Source: Nelumbo lutea
Lineage: Eukaryota; Streptophyta; Magnoliopsida; Proteales; Nelumbonaceae
DNA length: 64,000 nucleotides
Assembly: GCA_022828595.1 (NCBI GenBank)
Contig: JAKGHH010000008.1
Coordinates: forward strand, 20,390,378 to 20,454,377
Direction of reading: 5' to 3'
The notes under the pieces were generated by a model that ran no database searches, was not told where the DNA came from, and saw nothing but the letters and a program-made list of their open reading frames with translations. Shown here piece by piece: positions 50,254 through 60,288 of this stretch. The position numbers and the translations under genes were made by a program. The first letter of the stretch is position 1, and each line of letters begins with the position of its first letter.

Positions 50254-51242
50254 GTAAGATTTTCCATACAGTCTGTCAGAAAAACTGATGAAATTCCGTA
50301 AAATGGCATGTCCTGGATCAAAATAATTAACCAATGCCTGTCAGAGATGAAAATGACAAGGTTTCCCTGGTTGAGTCATATACTCCTCTCTCCTTGTTGA
50401 AATACAATAAACTGTCTTTGTCTCTTTATGAGCATGTCCCATAAAGGCATTTTGTTTTACTTGAACAGAAGACCAGAAAATATGATCCATTTATCAAATT
50501 TTGACAATTGCTTTGCTTGCTAACTACTTTGAGTTCTGCCTTATTGATTTAATTGATTTATTTTTGTAGTTTGTTTTGCAGAAGAGGCCTGTAAATTGGC
50601 TCTTCAGGGGTTTTCTATTCACTCTCTCCTTGCTTATTTTGTTCTCTTGGCAGGCTCCTTTTGCTTTTGTCTTACTATCTGCCCGTTGTATACTTTTTAT
50701 CTTAATTGATAGTGCTCTTGTTGTATACAAGTCTCAATTTCATAGACTTGGAAACTAATAGTGTTTTCTTCCAAGTCATTAGAGTGTACATATTAATCCT
50801 TGTTTATGTACCCTGTGTCTCTCATTTTACCCTATTAATTTATGTCGGATCAAAATTCTTTTGCCATTATCTGGTAAATTTCAATTATTTGGATGAGTTG
50901 CTTGATTTGTTCCTTTCATTAGACAATAATATTTGAAGCTGCTAATTTTGTCTCAATTTTTTAATTATTTACCTTCACATATTTCCCTCCATTCTTGGAG
51001 TAAATTTGCATATTTTCATTTTCTTTATAACCTTTTAATGCAAATTTCACTGTCATTCTACTGATCACTGAGTCACTTGGGGCTGCAAGTATATTGTCTT
51101 GTTCTTGCTTATATTGCAATGTAGCCCTTCCAGATTAGTTCTGGTACTCCCCCCTGGTCATTTCTTTGTCCTTATTTTGTCTTCCTTCTCACTGTCTAAT
51201 AAACTGGTTTCCTTACTGTTGTTAATTTCTCAATTTTTACAG
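50254..51242 (+). other. BRIZ-like intron 4
   Basis: A 989-bp T-rich intron between the two halves of the RING finger; no gene or element is recognised in it. Confidence 0.6.
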
Positions 51243-51340
51243 AGAGGTTAGACCAAGACATGAGTGGAATCCTCACAACTATCTGCAATCATTCTTTCCA
51301 TTGTTCTTGTATTTCAAAATGGACAGACTCTTCTTGTCCG

Positions 51341-52281
51341 GTGAGCAATTAAGGAAATAGTTTGGTATTTTATGTCAAAATTTTTAACTGCCCCTGTTTC
51401 CCTATTTTCTCCAATTTCTGTAATTGCTTTATTTGTTCTTATGTGCTAGTAGTTTCTTTCCCAAAAATTTCCTTGTTTTTTCCTTAGTTTCTCTCTTTTT
51501 TCTCACGAGTCTTGACCCAAAGTAGTTTGGAACTGAGATAAGATTCAGAAGTTGAACTACTTCTTAGGCACTAAAGCTTATACCCAAAGTTTTTTGGTGT
51601 AAGACATCTCGTAGTTCTACAGAGATTTCTTTTACCAAGTTTGGCATGAGTAATTTGTGGCCTAGACCATATTTGTTCTTTCAAAAGAAACAATTGCCTA
51701 TACCATTTAAAGCTTTAGCATTTCAAAGTGACAATACAAGGAGTGATGTTCATGTGAACAGTAGTTTGGACAATCTGGATGAAAGTTTCAGGGGCAAACC
51801 TTATAGTTCTTATTTTGATTCAAGATCTCTTTTTGTATCTATGAATATAAGATAGAAATGCACAGAAAGGATATAGGCCCTTCACAGTTTCTTTCTGTGT
51901 AGGATGTTGTAATCTTTTTGCTACATTTTAATACAATACTTTACCTTCTCTCAAAAAAGTGATGTTCATGTGAACAAGATGTCTATTTGTTTAAGGCACA
52001 TGACTATGAATATACAATGTGTTTAGTTTTCTAGTAGACAGTGTCCCCTCATGCAAAACTTCTTGCAATAAACACATTGGACCGTTTATTTTGGCAGTTG
52101 TTTTCCTATTCTTGTTGAAATTCTGTGGGAAAGTAGAGATATTGATGGTTTGTAATGATTCAATTCAGGCTTGACGGCTAGCTGTTGGGAAACTCAACCC
52201 CCTCCCCCCCACCCCCCACCCCTTCAAGGTTATTCTTGGATTATTATTAGCAATTCACATGACCATTACATTTCATCTCAG
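51341..52281 (+). other. BRIZ-like intron 5
   Basis: A 941-bp intron. The ORF at 51646-51855 inside it shows no family resemblance. A C-run (about 52200-52222) lies near the acceptor. Confidence 0.6.
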
Positions 52282-53257
52282 GTTTGCCGATATTGCCAGC
52301 AACAGCCTGAGAAGTCAAATTGTTCTGTTTGTGGAACTTCTGAGAACCTTTGGATTTGTGTTATCTGTGGTTTTGTTGGGTGTGGGAGGTAGTTAACTTT
52401 ACAAAATAAGAATTATTTCCTTTATGATTAAAATAGTCCTTATAGTTATAACCAAAAATTTGCTTGTTGCTTTTTCTGTTAGCTTTCTTATCTGAAAATT
52501 TTGGTTCAGGTATAAAGAAGGTCATGCCATTCGGCATTGGAAAGAAACACAACACCGCTATTCTGTTGGATTGGAAACCCAGTATTTTTGGGACAATGAT
52601 GGAGACAATTAAGGACCAAAAAACGGTAAGTACATTGTCCCATTTCCAGCCAAAATGTCTGGAAGGACCTTATTTCATCCGATGTTATTGTGAGCATAAT
52701 GTTCAATTTGACATAGAAAACTTCACACCATGAAGATTGAAATTAATACTACCTAGAATGAATCATTCTTTTTGAATATGAAAAAGAGAACAAGCAAAAG
52801 AAAAACACACCTGAACAAGACTTAGATGAGGGGACCATTGTGCACTGCCACGTAAATCCATAAACAATATAATTTGATATATACTCAATGCCCAAGTGTC
52901 CCCAATACAAACTTTCCCTTCCCACTCCTCTAGCTATCAGCCAGCTGTTGACAGACCTTGGAAGTTGGAACACTAAAGCAGTTCATTCATTCTACATGCC
53001 ACTTGACTTGCATAATATGATGTCAATGTATATATGATCTTTTGTTAATGGAAGTCTTTTTTTCCTACTGCCACCTGAGTCACCTTCAACCATTAGCTGA
53101 TCCAGGTCCAGGAAGAAGGTCAATTTTTAGTCTCGTGCAATAAATCTAAGGCCTTATCAAAGTTCCCCTCTCCAATCAGGCATCAATATCTATATAACTT
53201 CCCGTTACCCCTCTTTAAGATCCCTGTACACCCCATGATTTTTTGGTTGCATAGAGA

Positions 53258-53585
53258 TGTGATTCAGACCAATAAAAAAATAGTAAAATATTTCAGATTA
53301 TAGCAGAAGAGGAAGAGAAGAAGAAGACAGCAAGATGAAGAAGGAAGAATGGCAAAGAAGGGAGAAAGGAGGAGGAATTCAATAATTGCCCCTTTCTCCA
53401 CTCTAATCTTTTATTAATATTACTAAGATTACATAAATTACAAGTCTGCCCTTAAGTGGGCGTCCACCTCATTAGCATACTTAGAAAACATAAAAAGAAT
53501 TGAAGGCCCATTAAGAACAAAATAACAAGAAAGAACTAATCAATAAGATAATGGGCTAGGGCCCATTCGGCCCAATCTCTCTACA
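53258..53585 (-). repeat. Probable 3' LTR of the truncated Copia
   Basis: Its right edge is placed by analogy with the outer Copia (LTR end, then CTCTACCTCAAG). Its left edge, TGTGATTCAG, is a guess from the TG...CA rule. No second copy is present. Confidence 0.5.
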
Positions 53586-55945
53586 CTCTACCTCAAGATG
53601 AGCATAGATATCAATCATGCCTAGCTTTCTTATATAGTGAACCAACTTTCCTTTAGGAACACCTTTTGTCAAAACACCAACCAAGTGTTCTTCAGAAGCA
53701 ATAAATGGTAGACAGACTTCTCCTGAAACAACTCTCTCCCATATAAAGTGCCTGTCAACTTCTATGTGCTTAGTTCTGTCATGCTGAACAAGATTATGTG
53801 CAATGTTGATAGCGGCCTAGTGGTTGTCACAATATAACATCATTGGCTTTTCACAGTCTATACCCAATTCTTCTAAAAGTAATCTCAACCACAAAAGTTC
53901 TGAAACTCCATGTGCCATTGCCCTGTACTCTGCTTCAGATAAGGATCTAGCCACTACAGACTGCTTCTTACTCTTTCATGATACAATGTTCCCTACCACC
54001 ATAGCACATTAACCTGAAATGGACCTCCTATCATCGATGCATCTAGCCTAGTCAACATCAATGTATGCTTCCAACTTCACGTGTTCATGCTTAGAAAACA
54101 AGGTACCCTTCCCTGAAATCCCTTTTAGATAGCACAGAACCCTCTCACCAGCTGCTAAATGTGTATCTCTGGGAGAATGCATGAACTAATTAGTTACACT
54201 AACTACATAGGAAATATCTGGTCGAATCATTCAAAGATATAATAACTTCCCAACCAGTCTCTGGAACACTTCCCTATCAGTCAACAATTCACCATCAGTA
54301 GCTGACAGCCTATGATTTAGGTCTATAGGAGTGGAATCTGGTCGAGCACCCAATTTGCCAATCTCTGCAAGATGCCATGTTGAATATCATTACCATCTCT
54401 GCAATATGTCGTTGAGAAATGAAAATGCCATCCTTAGACCTGGAAACTTCAATTCCTAAGAAATATCTGAGTTCACCCAAGTCTAATCTCAAACTCAATG
54501 TTAAGAAATCTTTTAAGATGAGTAACTTCCTGAGTATCATTACCAATAACCACAATATCATCAACATAGACAATCAAAAGGGTCACTAAGGAATCTCTCC
54601 TCTTAACAAATAGGGTATGATCTGAATGAGTCTATGTGTACCCAAAAGTAACAAGGGCATCCTGAAATCTGTCAAACCAGGCTCTAGGAGATTGTTGAAG
54701 GCCATAAAGGGACTTCTTCAGTTTATAGACCTTCCCTTGCATCTCCTTCCCATACATCCCTGGAGGTAAAGACATAGAGACCTCTTCATGTAGGTCCACA
54801 TTCAAGAAACCATTTTTAATATTGAATTGATGAAGTGGCTAATCAAAAATAGTAGCTAAAGATAACAAAACTTGAACTGAAGTCATTTTGGCCACTAGGG
54901 CAAAGTCTCCAGGTAATCAATTCTATACATCTGAGTGTATCCTTTAGCAACCAAACGGGCCTTAAATCATTCAATAGTACCATTTGAATGATACTTGATA
55001 GTGAACGCCCACTTACAGCCAACCGGTTTCTTTCCCTCTGAAAGTACACAATTTCCCAGGTATTGTTCTTATGCAAAAATCTAATTTGATCATCATAGCA
55101 TCCCTCCATTCTGGTTTGGACAAGGCATCTAGGATAGGCCAAGGAGTTACATGTGTGGAAACAAAGGCAATGAAGGAATAGTAGGAAGGGGAAAGGAGGC
55201 TATAGGACAAGTGTTTGGAAATGCAATGAGCTTTACATTTCCGTTTGCTTTTACGAAGAGAATAGGGAGATCAAGGTCAAGGAAGGTATCAAAAGTGGTA
55301 GAAGAGGGCTGACCTATTACCTCAATAGTGATGGGAGGTGCAAGAGGCTCATCTAAAGGTGTGGAAACAACTTGCACATCCCTGAGTCTTTGTCTCCAGT
55401 ACTACCTTCGGACAATAGGATGGGAAGAAAATGTGGGAGGATGAGCAGGAGGAGGGGGAGCAGGAACATGAGAAGAAGACCCACTAGAAGACTCGATGAA
55501 AGGAGACTCAATGGGGATTGGAAGTGAGACAAATGGTGACACCATGAACAACTCCTCTGAATGCTCCCCCTCAGGAGAAGTACCAAAGAAAGGAACAGAC
55601 TCAGCAAATGTGACATTTCTGGAAACAAAGTGAGTGCCACGAACCGGATCAAAACAACAATACCCCTTTTGTGTGGAGGCATATCTCAAGAAGACACACT
55701 TGTGTGCTTTAGGCTCAAACTTATGTCTCTGATGACTGTGAACATGAACATAACAAGTGCACCCTAACACTCGGAGAGGAAGAGAGAAGTGATCCTCATT
55801 TAGAAATAGGAGGCTAAAGGGGGTTTTAAAACCCAAAACTCGGGAAGGCATTCGGTTTATCAAGTATGTAGCTGTCAGGACAGCATCCCCCAAAACTTAA
55901 TAGGAACATAAGAAGAAAAAAGGAGGCTCCTTGCAACGTCAACCA
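53258..55945 (-). mobile_element. Ty1/Copia fragment, 5'-truncated, in the BRIZ-like gene
   Basis: On the minus strand: integrase C-terminal part (VARSLLFSSYVPIKFWG, ATYLINRMPSRVLGFKTPF, KCVFLRYASTQKGYCCFDP), a proline-rich linker, reverse transcriptase (entry near 55150; YFLGIEVSRSKDGIFISQRH near 54450), RNase H and the closing LGMIDIYAHLEV at 53590-53630. It then has a probable 3' LTR (about 53258-53585, ending CTCTACA next to a weak polypurine tract). Many stops and frameshifts. The 5' half is missing; at about 55945 it joins an L1 fragment. It is antisense to the BRIZ-like gene. Confidence 0.85.
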
Positions 55946-56395
55946 CATACTTAAAGCTTCTAATACACAAATAAACATCAAGGGAGATAGGGGGTCACCT
56001 TGTCTTAGGCCCCAAACTCTGAAATCTGACTGTTGAAACACCACTTACCAAGATAGAGAAGCTAGCTGTTGTTATGCACACCTTTATCCAATTCCTCCAC
56101 CTCCTCCCAAAGTTGAACCTTTTAAGCATGTAATCCAAAAACTCCCAATTTACATGGTCGTACGCCTTTTCCAAGTCCACTTTGAGCAATACCCCTCCTC
56201 CCCACTTCTTCTTTTGGAGTCAATGAATTCATTTGCCACTAGAATGCCATCGATAATTTGCCTCCCATCTACGAAAGCTCCCTGAGACTCTGATATTAGT
56301 TTTCCCATTACCCCTCTCATTCTTTTAGCTAACACCTTTGTCACCGCCTTATAGATGTCGTTAACAAGGCTTATTGGTCTAAAAATATAATCAAT
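55946..56395 (-). mobile_element. L1-type LINE reverse transcriptase fragment
   Basis: On the minus strand: VTKVLAKRMRGVMGKLISES, QGAFVDGRQIIDGILVANE, then KVDLEKAYDHVNWEFLDYML, then (frame change) GLRQGDPLSPLMFICVLEAL. These are RT blocks of plant L1 in order. It has neither a 3' end nor poly(A); it runs straight into Copia integrase sequence at about 55945. Confidence 0.85.
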
Positions 56396-56815
56396 ATTTA
56401 ACCAATGTTGTTAATGTTTTGACTCAGTTATTTAATAAAGCTCCATGTAGATTGAAACTTGGGTGACAAAATTCCAAATATCAACCATTCTTTGTGGAGG
56501 CTGCTTCCTAATCTATTATGAGTTTCCCCTTTTGTTATTCCAATAAAATTACTTGTCCAAAAAATGCAGGAGAGTAAACCTGATATAGAAAATAAACCCC
56601 AGTTGAATTTTAGAGATTCAAAAAGAGACTCAAGAAAATAGACAGGATGAAACAGCTATTTTAGGTTGGTTGTCGAATTGGAGATCTCAGACTCGAGCCG
56701 GATAGAGTACCAAGGGCAGCAAATTAAGTATCTGATCTACAGTGTGACCATTGTCTGTCTTTATATATTATTGTTTGCAGCTCATGGTTATGTTTGTTAA
56801 ATTTGGTTATTACAG

Positions 56816-57087
56816 GGAGCAAACGGTTGTAAATTCGGTGAGTGAAAAGATGAGGAACCTGGAGGAACAGGTAAACCACATTGATCCATCTGTCAACCTT
56901 CACATTTCATATTGGCAAAAAATCATCATGAACTTAAATTACATATGGCTCTGTGGTCATTGCCGTTTTCTGATTTCCCTGACAGATTAGAAGTGCGAAC
57001 TTGATTATTGAAGAAATGAAGACAAGGGAGAAAAGTCTAGGACAGTCTTGTTTAGTACCGCCAATGGAATCAATCGTCAAGAAATAG
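56816..57087 (+). pseudogene. Probable 3' exons of the BRIZ-like gene
   Basis: Exon 56816-56870 (after TTACAG, before GTAAAC) reads EQTVVNSVSEKMRNLEEQ, comparable to the ERE...DLEEQ coiled-coil segment near the C-terminus of BRIZ proteins. The next, 56986-57087 after GACAG, reads 33 codons ending PPMESIVKK and a stop, only loosely like the family's closing VLPVP region. They suggest the 3' end of the gene survived the rearrangement. Confidence 0.45.
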
Positions 57088-58745
57088 TGGGAAGCATGCA
57101 AACAAGGATTAGTAACAGAAGAAGAATCTATTAGCGCATGGTTGATTCATCATAGAAGCCATCTGCTGATTGTGGAGTAAATATGTTTCTGTGTAAGTAG
57201 CTTGTTTTCTGAAAGTCTAACCTCATTACATGATTGATAAAGAGCCAATCAAATAGTGTGATTTGGACCACGCCCCGAGATTGAACTGATAAAATAATTT
57301 CTGTTCATCCAATCAAATAATGTGTCTTTTGGATTTAATAGAAATCCTAAATGGGCTCTGAAAGTTGACTAATTTTATTCACATTAGAAAATTGTCTACG
57401 GGAATTTCAACGCAAACTCTTACTGGAAACATATCCGATGATTCTGATCTCTTTCTCCCATTAAATAATGGAAGAATGACGGTTCAGCCTATGGTTAGAA
57501 TTTGAATTTGTTGGTTCAAAGTATATTTGGGGTAAGTGTCAGTCGGAATTTATGTCAATTCATAGGCGGATATAGATGCATGGAGTGTGAATTTTTGACC
57601 TTTTGAATGTTTTTAACTCTACAATAGAAATTAGTAATCTGCATTGGACATGTTTGTACTTCTCCGTTAAATAATTCTGAAGTTCCCTTAATCCTCTCAC
57701 AAGTCACAATATTATATTGTAATCCTCAACCCAATTGATTGTGTCGTTTGTGTCCATTGAATATTTAATAAATTCTCAACCAACCCAACCCAAGTTTCAT
57801 CTTCAGATCCAAAGTCCAAACTTTCTTGGGTCATATTCCCCTAGTTACTTGTTACCCGCTCATTGTCTCTAGCTATAAACATTACACACCCAATTGCTGT
57901 GTTGCAATTTGGAATTTCGATGCATGAAGTTTATACACATCAAACTCATTAACCAAAGAAAATAGTCTCATGTAGTTCTAAAACTTAGGGATCCTAAGTT
58001 TATATTTGGATCAACCAGTCATGGAGGACGAAAGCATATGCATCTTATGGGCCAAGATCGTCTAGAGATGAATACTGATTCTCCCTATCCATCCTTTACT
58101 GAGGGTCATTAACTAAATTGCTTTTCAAGGTCAAGTAATCCAATCCTTTTTTTTTCAAATAAGCACTCCACCTAACACCTTACCTAATTCTTAAATCACC
58201 AAGCAAATTCCTCTTTTCTTGCTTCATGAGATTACACAACGGGGCAGCCAATACCCTGAAAGCAGAATTTTTTCCCAAGTCTCCCCTACAACCCGAGGGA
58301 ATTTACCAATTGAAACATCATCATTTTGCAGTTGGTTCCAAGCAAATTCCTGGAGTTTTCTCTTTCTCCCTCTTATTGCTGACTATCTGAAAATTAATAA
58401 TATTAAAGCATTTCTGAGAAGCGCCAGCCGAAGTCCCTTGTAAAACTAACACAATTCAACTCCGTATCTGCTACAAATAAGGCGTGACAGATAATCCATG
58501 AAACAGAACGAAAATATGAAATACGAAGGAACACATGACCGATTGGAATAAAAATGATCTTTAAATCTATTTCAGTTCTTGTTTCATTTGGGTTCCTGCC
58601 ACCGGAAGAAAGAGTCAAGTATCGTATCCGTGTTGATACACCTGGATACACATGGATTTACACATGCTTGGGATTTTTATACACATGAATATACATGATT
58701 GAGAGGCTTTAAAACTTTAGAATGATAAAATACATTTGATGCTTA

Positions 58746-58854
58746 GGCTCAGTTTGAAAGGAGTACAAATACAAAGTGCAAAATCTTGTATTTTGTATTA
58801 TTTTATATGTATTTGTATTATATATATTTGTATTTATATTCTTTTCAAACTGTC
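58746..58854. mobile_element. Tourist-like MITE, second copy
   Basis: A 109-bp palindrome with GGCTCAGTTTG, AAAGGAGTACAAATACAAA and TTTTGTATTATTTT, flanked by TTA on both sides (58743-58745, 58855-58857). Same family as 8129-8247, with a slightly eroded right end. Confidence 0.78.
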
Positions 58855-59189
58855 TTATAGAAATATAATATATATATCGATATGCATCAATACAGTATTG
58901 CGTGTATCAATATTTTGACCATTGACCTAGAGATATAAATTCCATATTCAAAGTCTTCCAACCAGGGAACTTCCTGTTCATGACATATTATAAGGGTGTG
59001 GGGTAAACGATTATTTGCAATTATAAATATGTTCAGTTGAAAATCTTGTATATGCATGATCTATATCTGTATTTCTGACCTAACAGAGTAATAGAGTGGG
59101 ATAATATGTCATACTAGGGAGCTCACAAACAGCCAAAGTTTTTCCCAGGCCAAAGAGGATAATATTATAGAGAAAATATATTTATTTTA

Positions 59190-59984
59190 GGGCAAATTAA
59201 AAAGAGCCCCTTTACTTTTATTTATAATAAAGGCCCTATGAACTTTTATGTTGCCACAAAGACCCCCTAACCATTAAGTCACTTGATGTAAGGTGTTAAA
59301 TTACAAAAATATCTTCTAAATGAAATTTTCAAAATGATGAAAATGGGCAAAGTCATTCTCCCTTTTGTCTATTTCAGGCCCATTTTCTGATTTTCTCCTA
59401 AACTTTAACCTACACAAACATACCATCAGAGAACCATCTAGCGAGTAGCAGCAAGAACCCTATATCACTCTTTGCTAAAAATTGTTGCCACTATCTCATC
59501 AGCAAAATAACTATCCCGTCTGTCATTGTCAAATACAAAAGAGTCAAATAGCAATACCCAAAAAAAAAATATATCTCTTATGCAGCAAAGATTAAAATAC
59601 CGATACAAGAGGGTCCGATTAGAGGTCTAGGATCTTATTGGACGTATCACAATAATATTTTGATCATTTTTTATTCCATCACAGAGAAAAAAGTAATTTT
59701 ATTGTCGTCATTGGAGAAAAACCTATTTACACTTATGCCACACCAACTATTTTAATCATATAAAAACAAAAATTTTCAGGAATTGTTGGGTTATCAAAGT
59801 GTAAGTGAAAGGATAAATTCAAAAAAAAAAACAAAAGGGCAGTTTTAAAATTTAAAGAAACTTTAAACAGTCAAATGAATATCTTTTATGAAATTTGCTG
59901 ATAAAGGGGAGTGTTTGTCACAATATAAAAGTTCAGCGGGGTATTTGTTACAAATGAAAGTAGAGAGGGGTATTTGTCAATGGT
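59190..59984. mobile_element. Long-TIR non-autonomous DNA element, about 0.8 kb
   Basis: The left end (CCCCTTTACTTTTATTTATAA, then CCCTATGAACTTTTATGTTG, then ACAAAGACCCCC) is mirrored at the right end by GGGG...TGTTTGTCACAATATAAAAGTTC, then GTATTTGTTACAAATGAAAGTAGAGAGGGG. The arms are about 70-80 bp and imperfect. No transposase; most likely a Mutator-like or similar non-autonomous element. Exact ends and target duplication could not be fixed. Confidence 0.6.
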
Positions 59985-59994
59985 GTTTATAACT

Positions 59995-60003
59995 TATAAA
60001 TAA
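59995..60003 (+). promoter_or_regulatory. Candidate TATA box of the flotillin gene
   Basis: TATAAATAA about 290 bp before the start codon and about 10 bp outside the edge of the TIR element. A second weaker candidate is nearer the start. Position alone supports it. Confidence 0.35.
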
Positions 60004-60214
60004 GCTTCCTCTGAAATTCCCCTCCAGCCGCAACACAAGAAATATAAACAATCTCTAAATTTGTTAAATGTTAACACAAATTTGACTAGAACCAAAGTAC
60101 AGATAATCGCTAATTTTTTTTCTTTTCGTAAGTGATAATCTCTAGATCTGTCAACTATAAATTCGTCCCTCCTCTTCTAACAAATTGTATGTAAGTCCCA
60201 CCACCACCACCCTT

Positions 60215-60215
<1 letters not shown>

Positions 60216-60257
<42 letters not shown>
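60216..60257 (+). repeat. CT microsatellite in the flotillin 5' leader
   Basis: About twenty CT units end 32 bp before the start codon. Confidence 0.88.
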
Positions 60258-60260
<3 letters not shown>

Positions 60261-60288
60261 ATAGCTTACTACACAGACACATACAGCC

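Larger units (their letters stand above)
49249..57087 (+). pseudogene. BRIZ1/2-like (BRAP2-type RING and UBP zinc finger) E3 ligase gene, broken
   Basis: Clear exons with good splice sites: 49249-49470, 49703-49818, 49925-50033, 50139-50253, 51243-51340, 52282-52388, then 52510 onward. They encode the BRAP2 N-terminal domain (NPGILETRGVMILYRDDIF, then VLAVPNHL...FCQFCDSFIQHILEMR, then DQYSVLIRLDNQNSADDFY), a RING-H2 finger (CPVCLERLDQD, CNHSFHCSCISKW, CPVC) and the start of the UBP zinc finger ([33 protein letters not shown]). A TAA at 52610-52612, after residue 289, ends the frame where the family continues with a Tyr and about 200 more residues. The donor (GTAAGT, 52626) follows shortly. 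The expected middle exons are missing; a Copia fragment and an L1 fragment occupy the gap. Likely C-terminal exons lie at 56816-56870 and 56986-57087. BRIZ proteins form an E3 ubiquitin ligase needed for seed germination. Confidence 0.75.
57088..60288. other. Intergenic region upstream of the flotillin gene
   Basis: No gene is seen. It contains a MITE (58746-58854), a long-TIR element (about 59190-59984) and the flotillin promoter. Confidence 0.6.
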
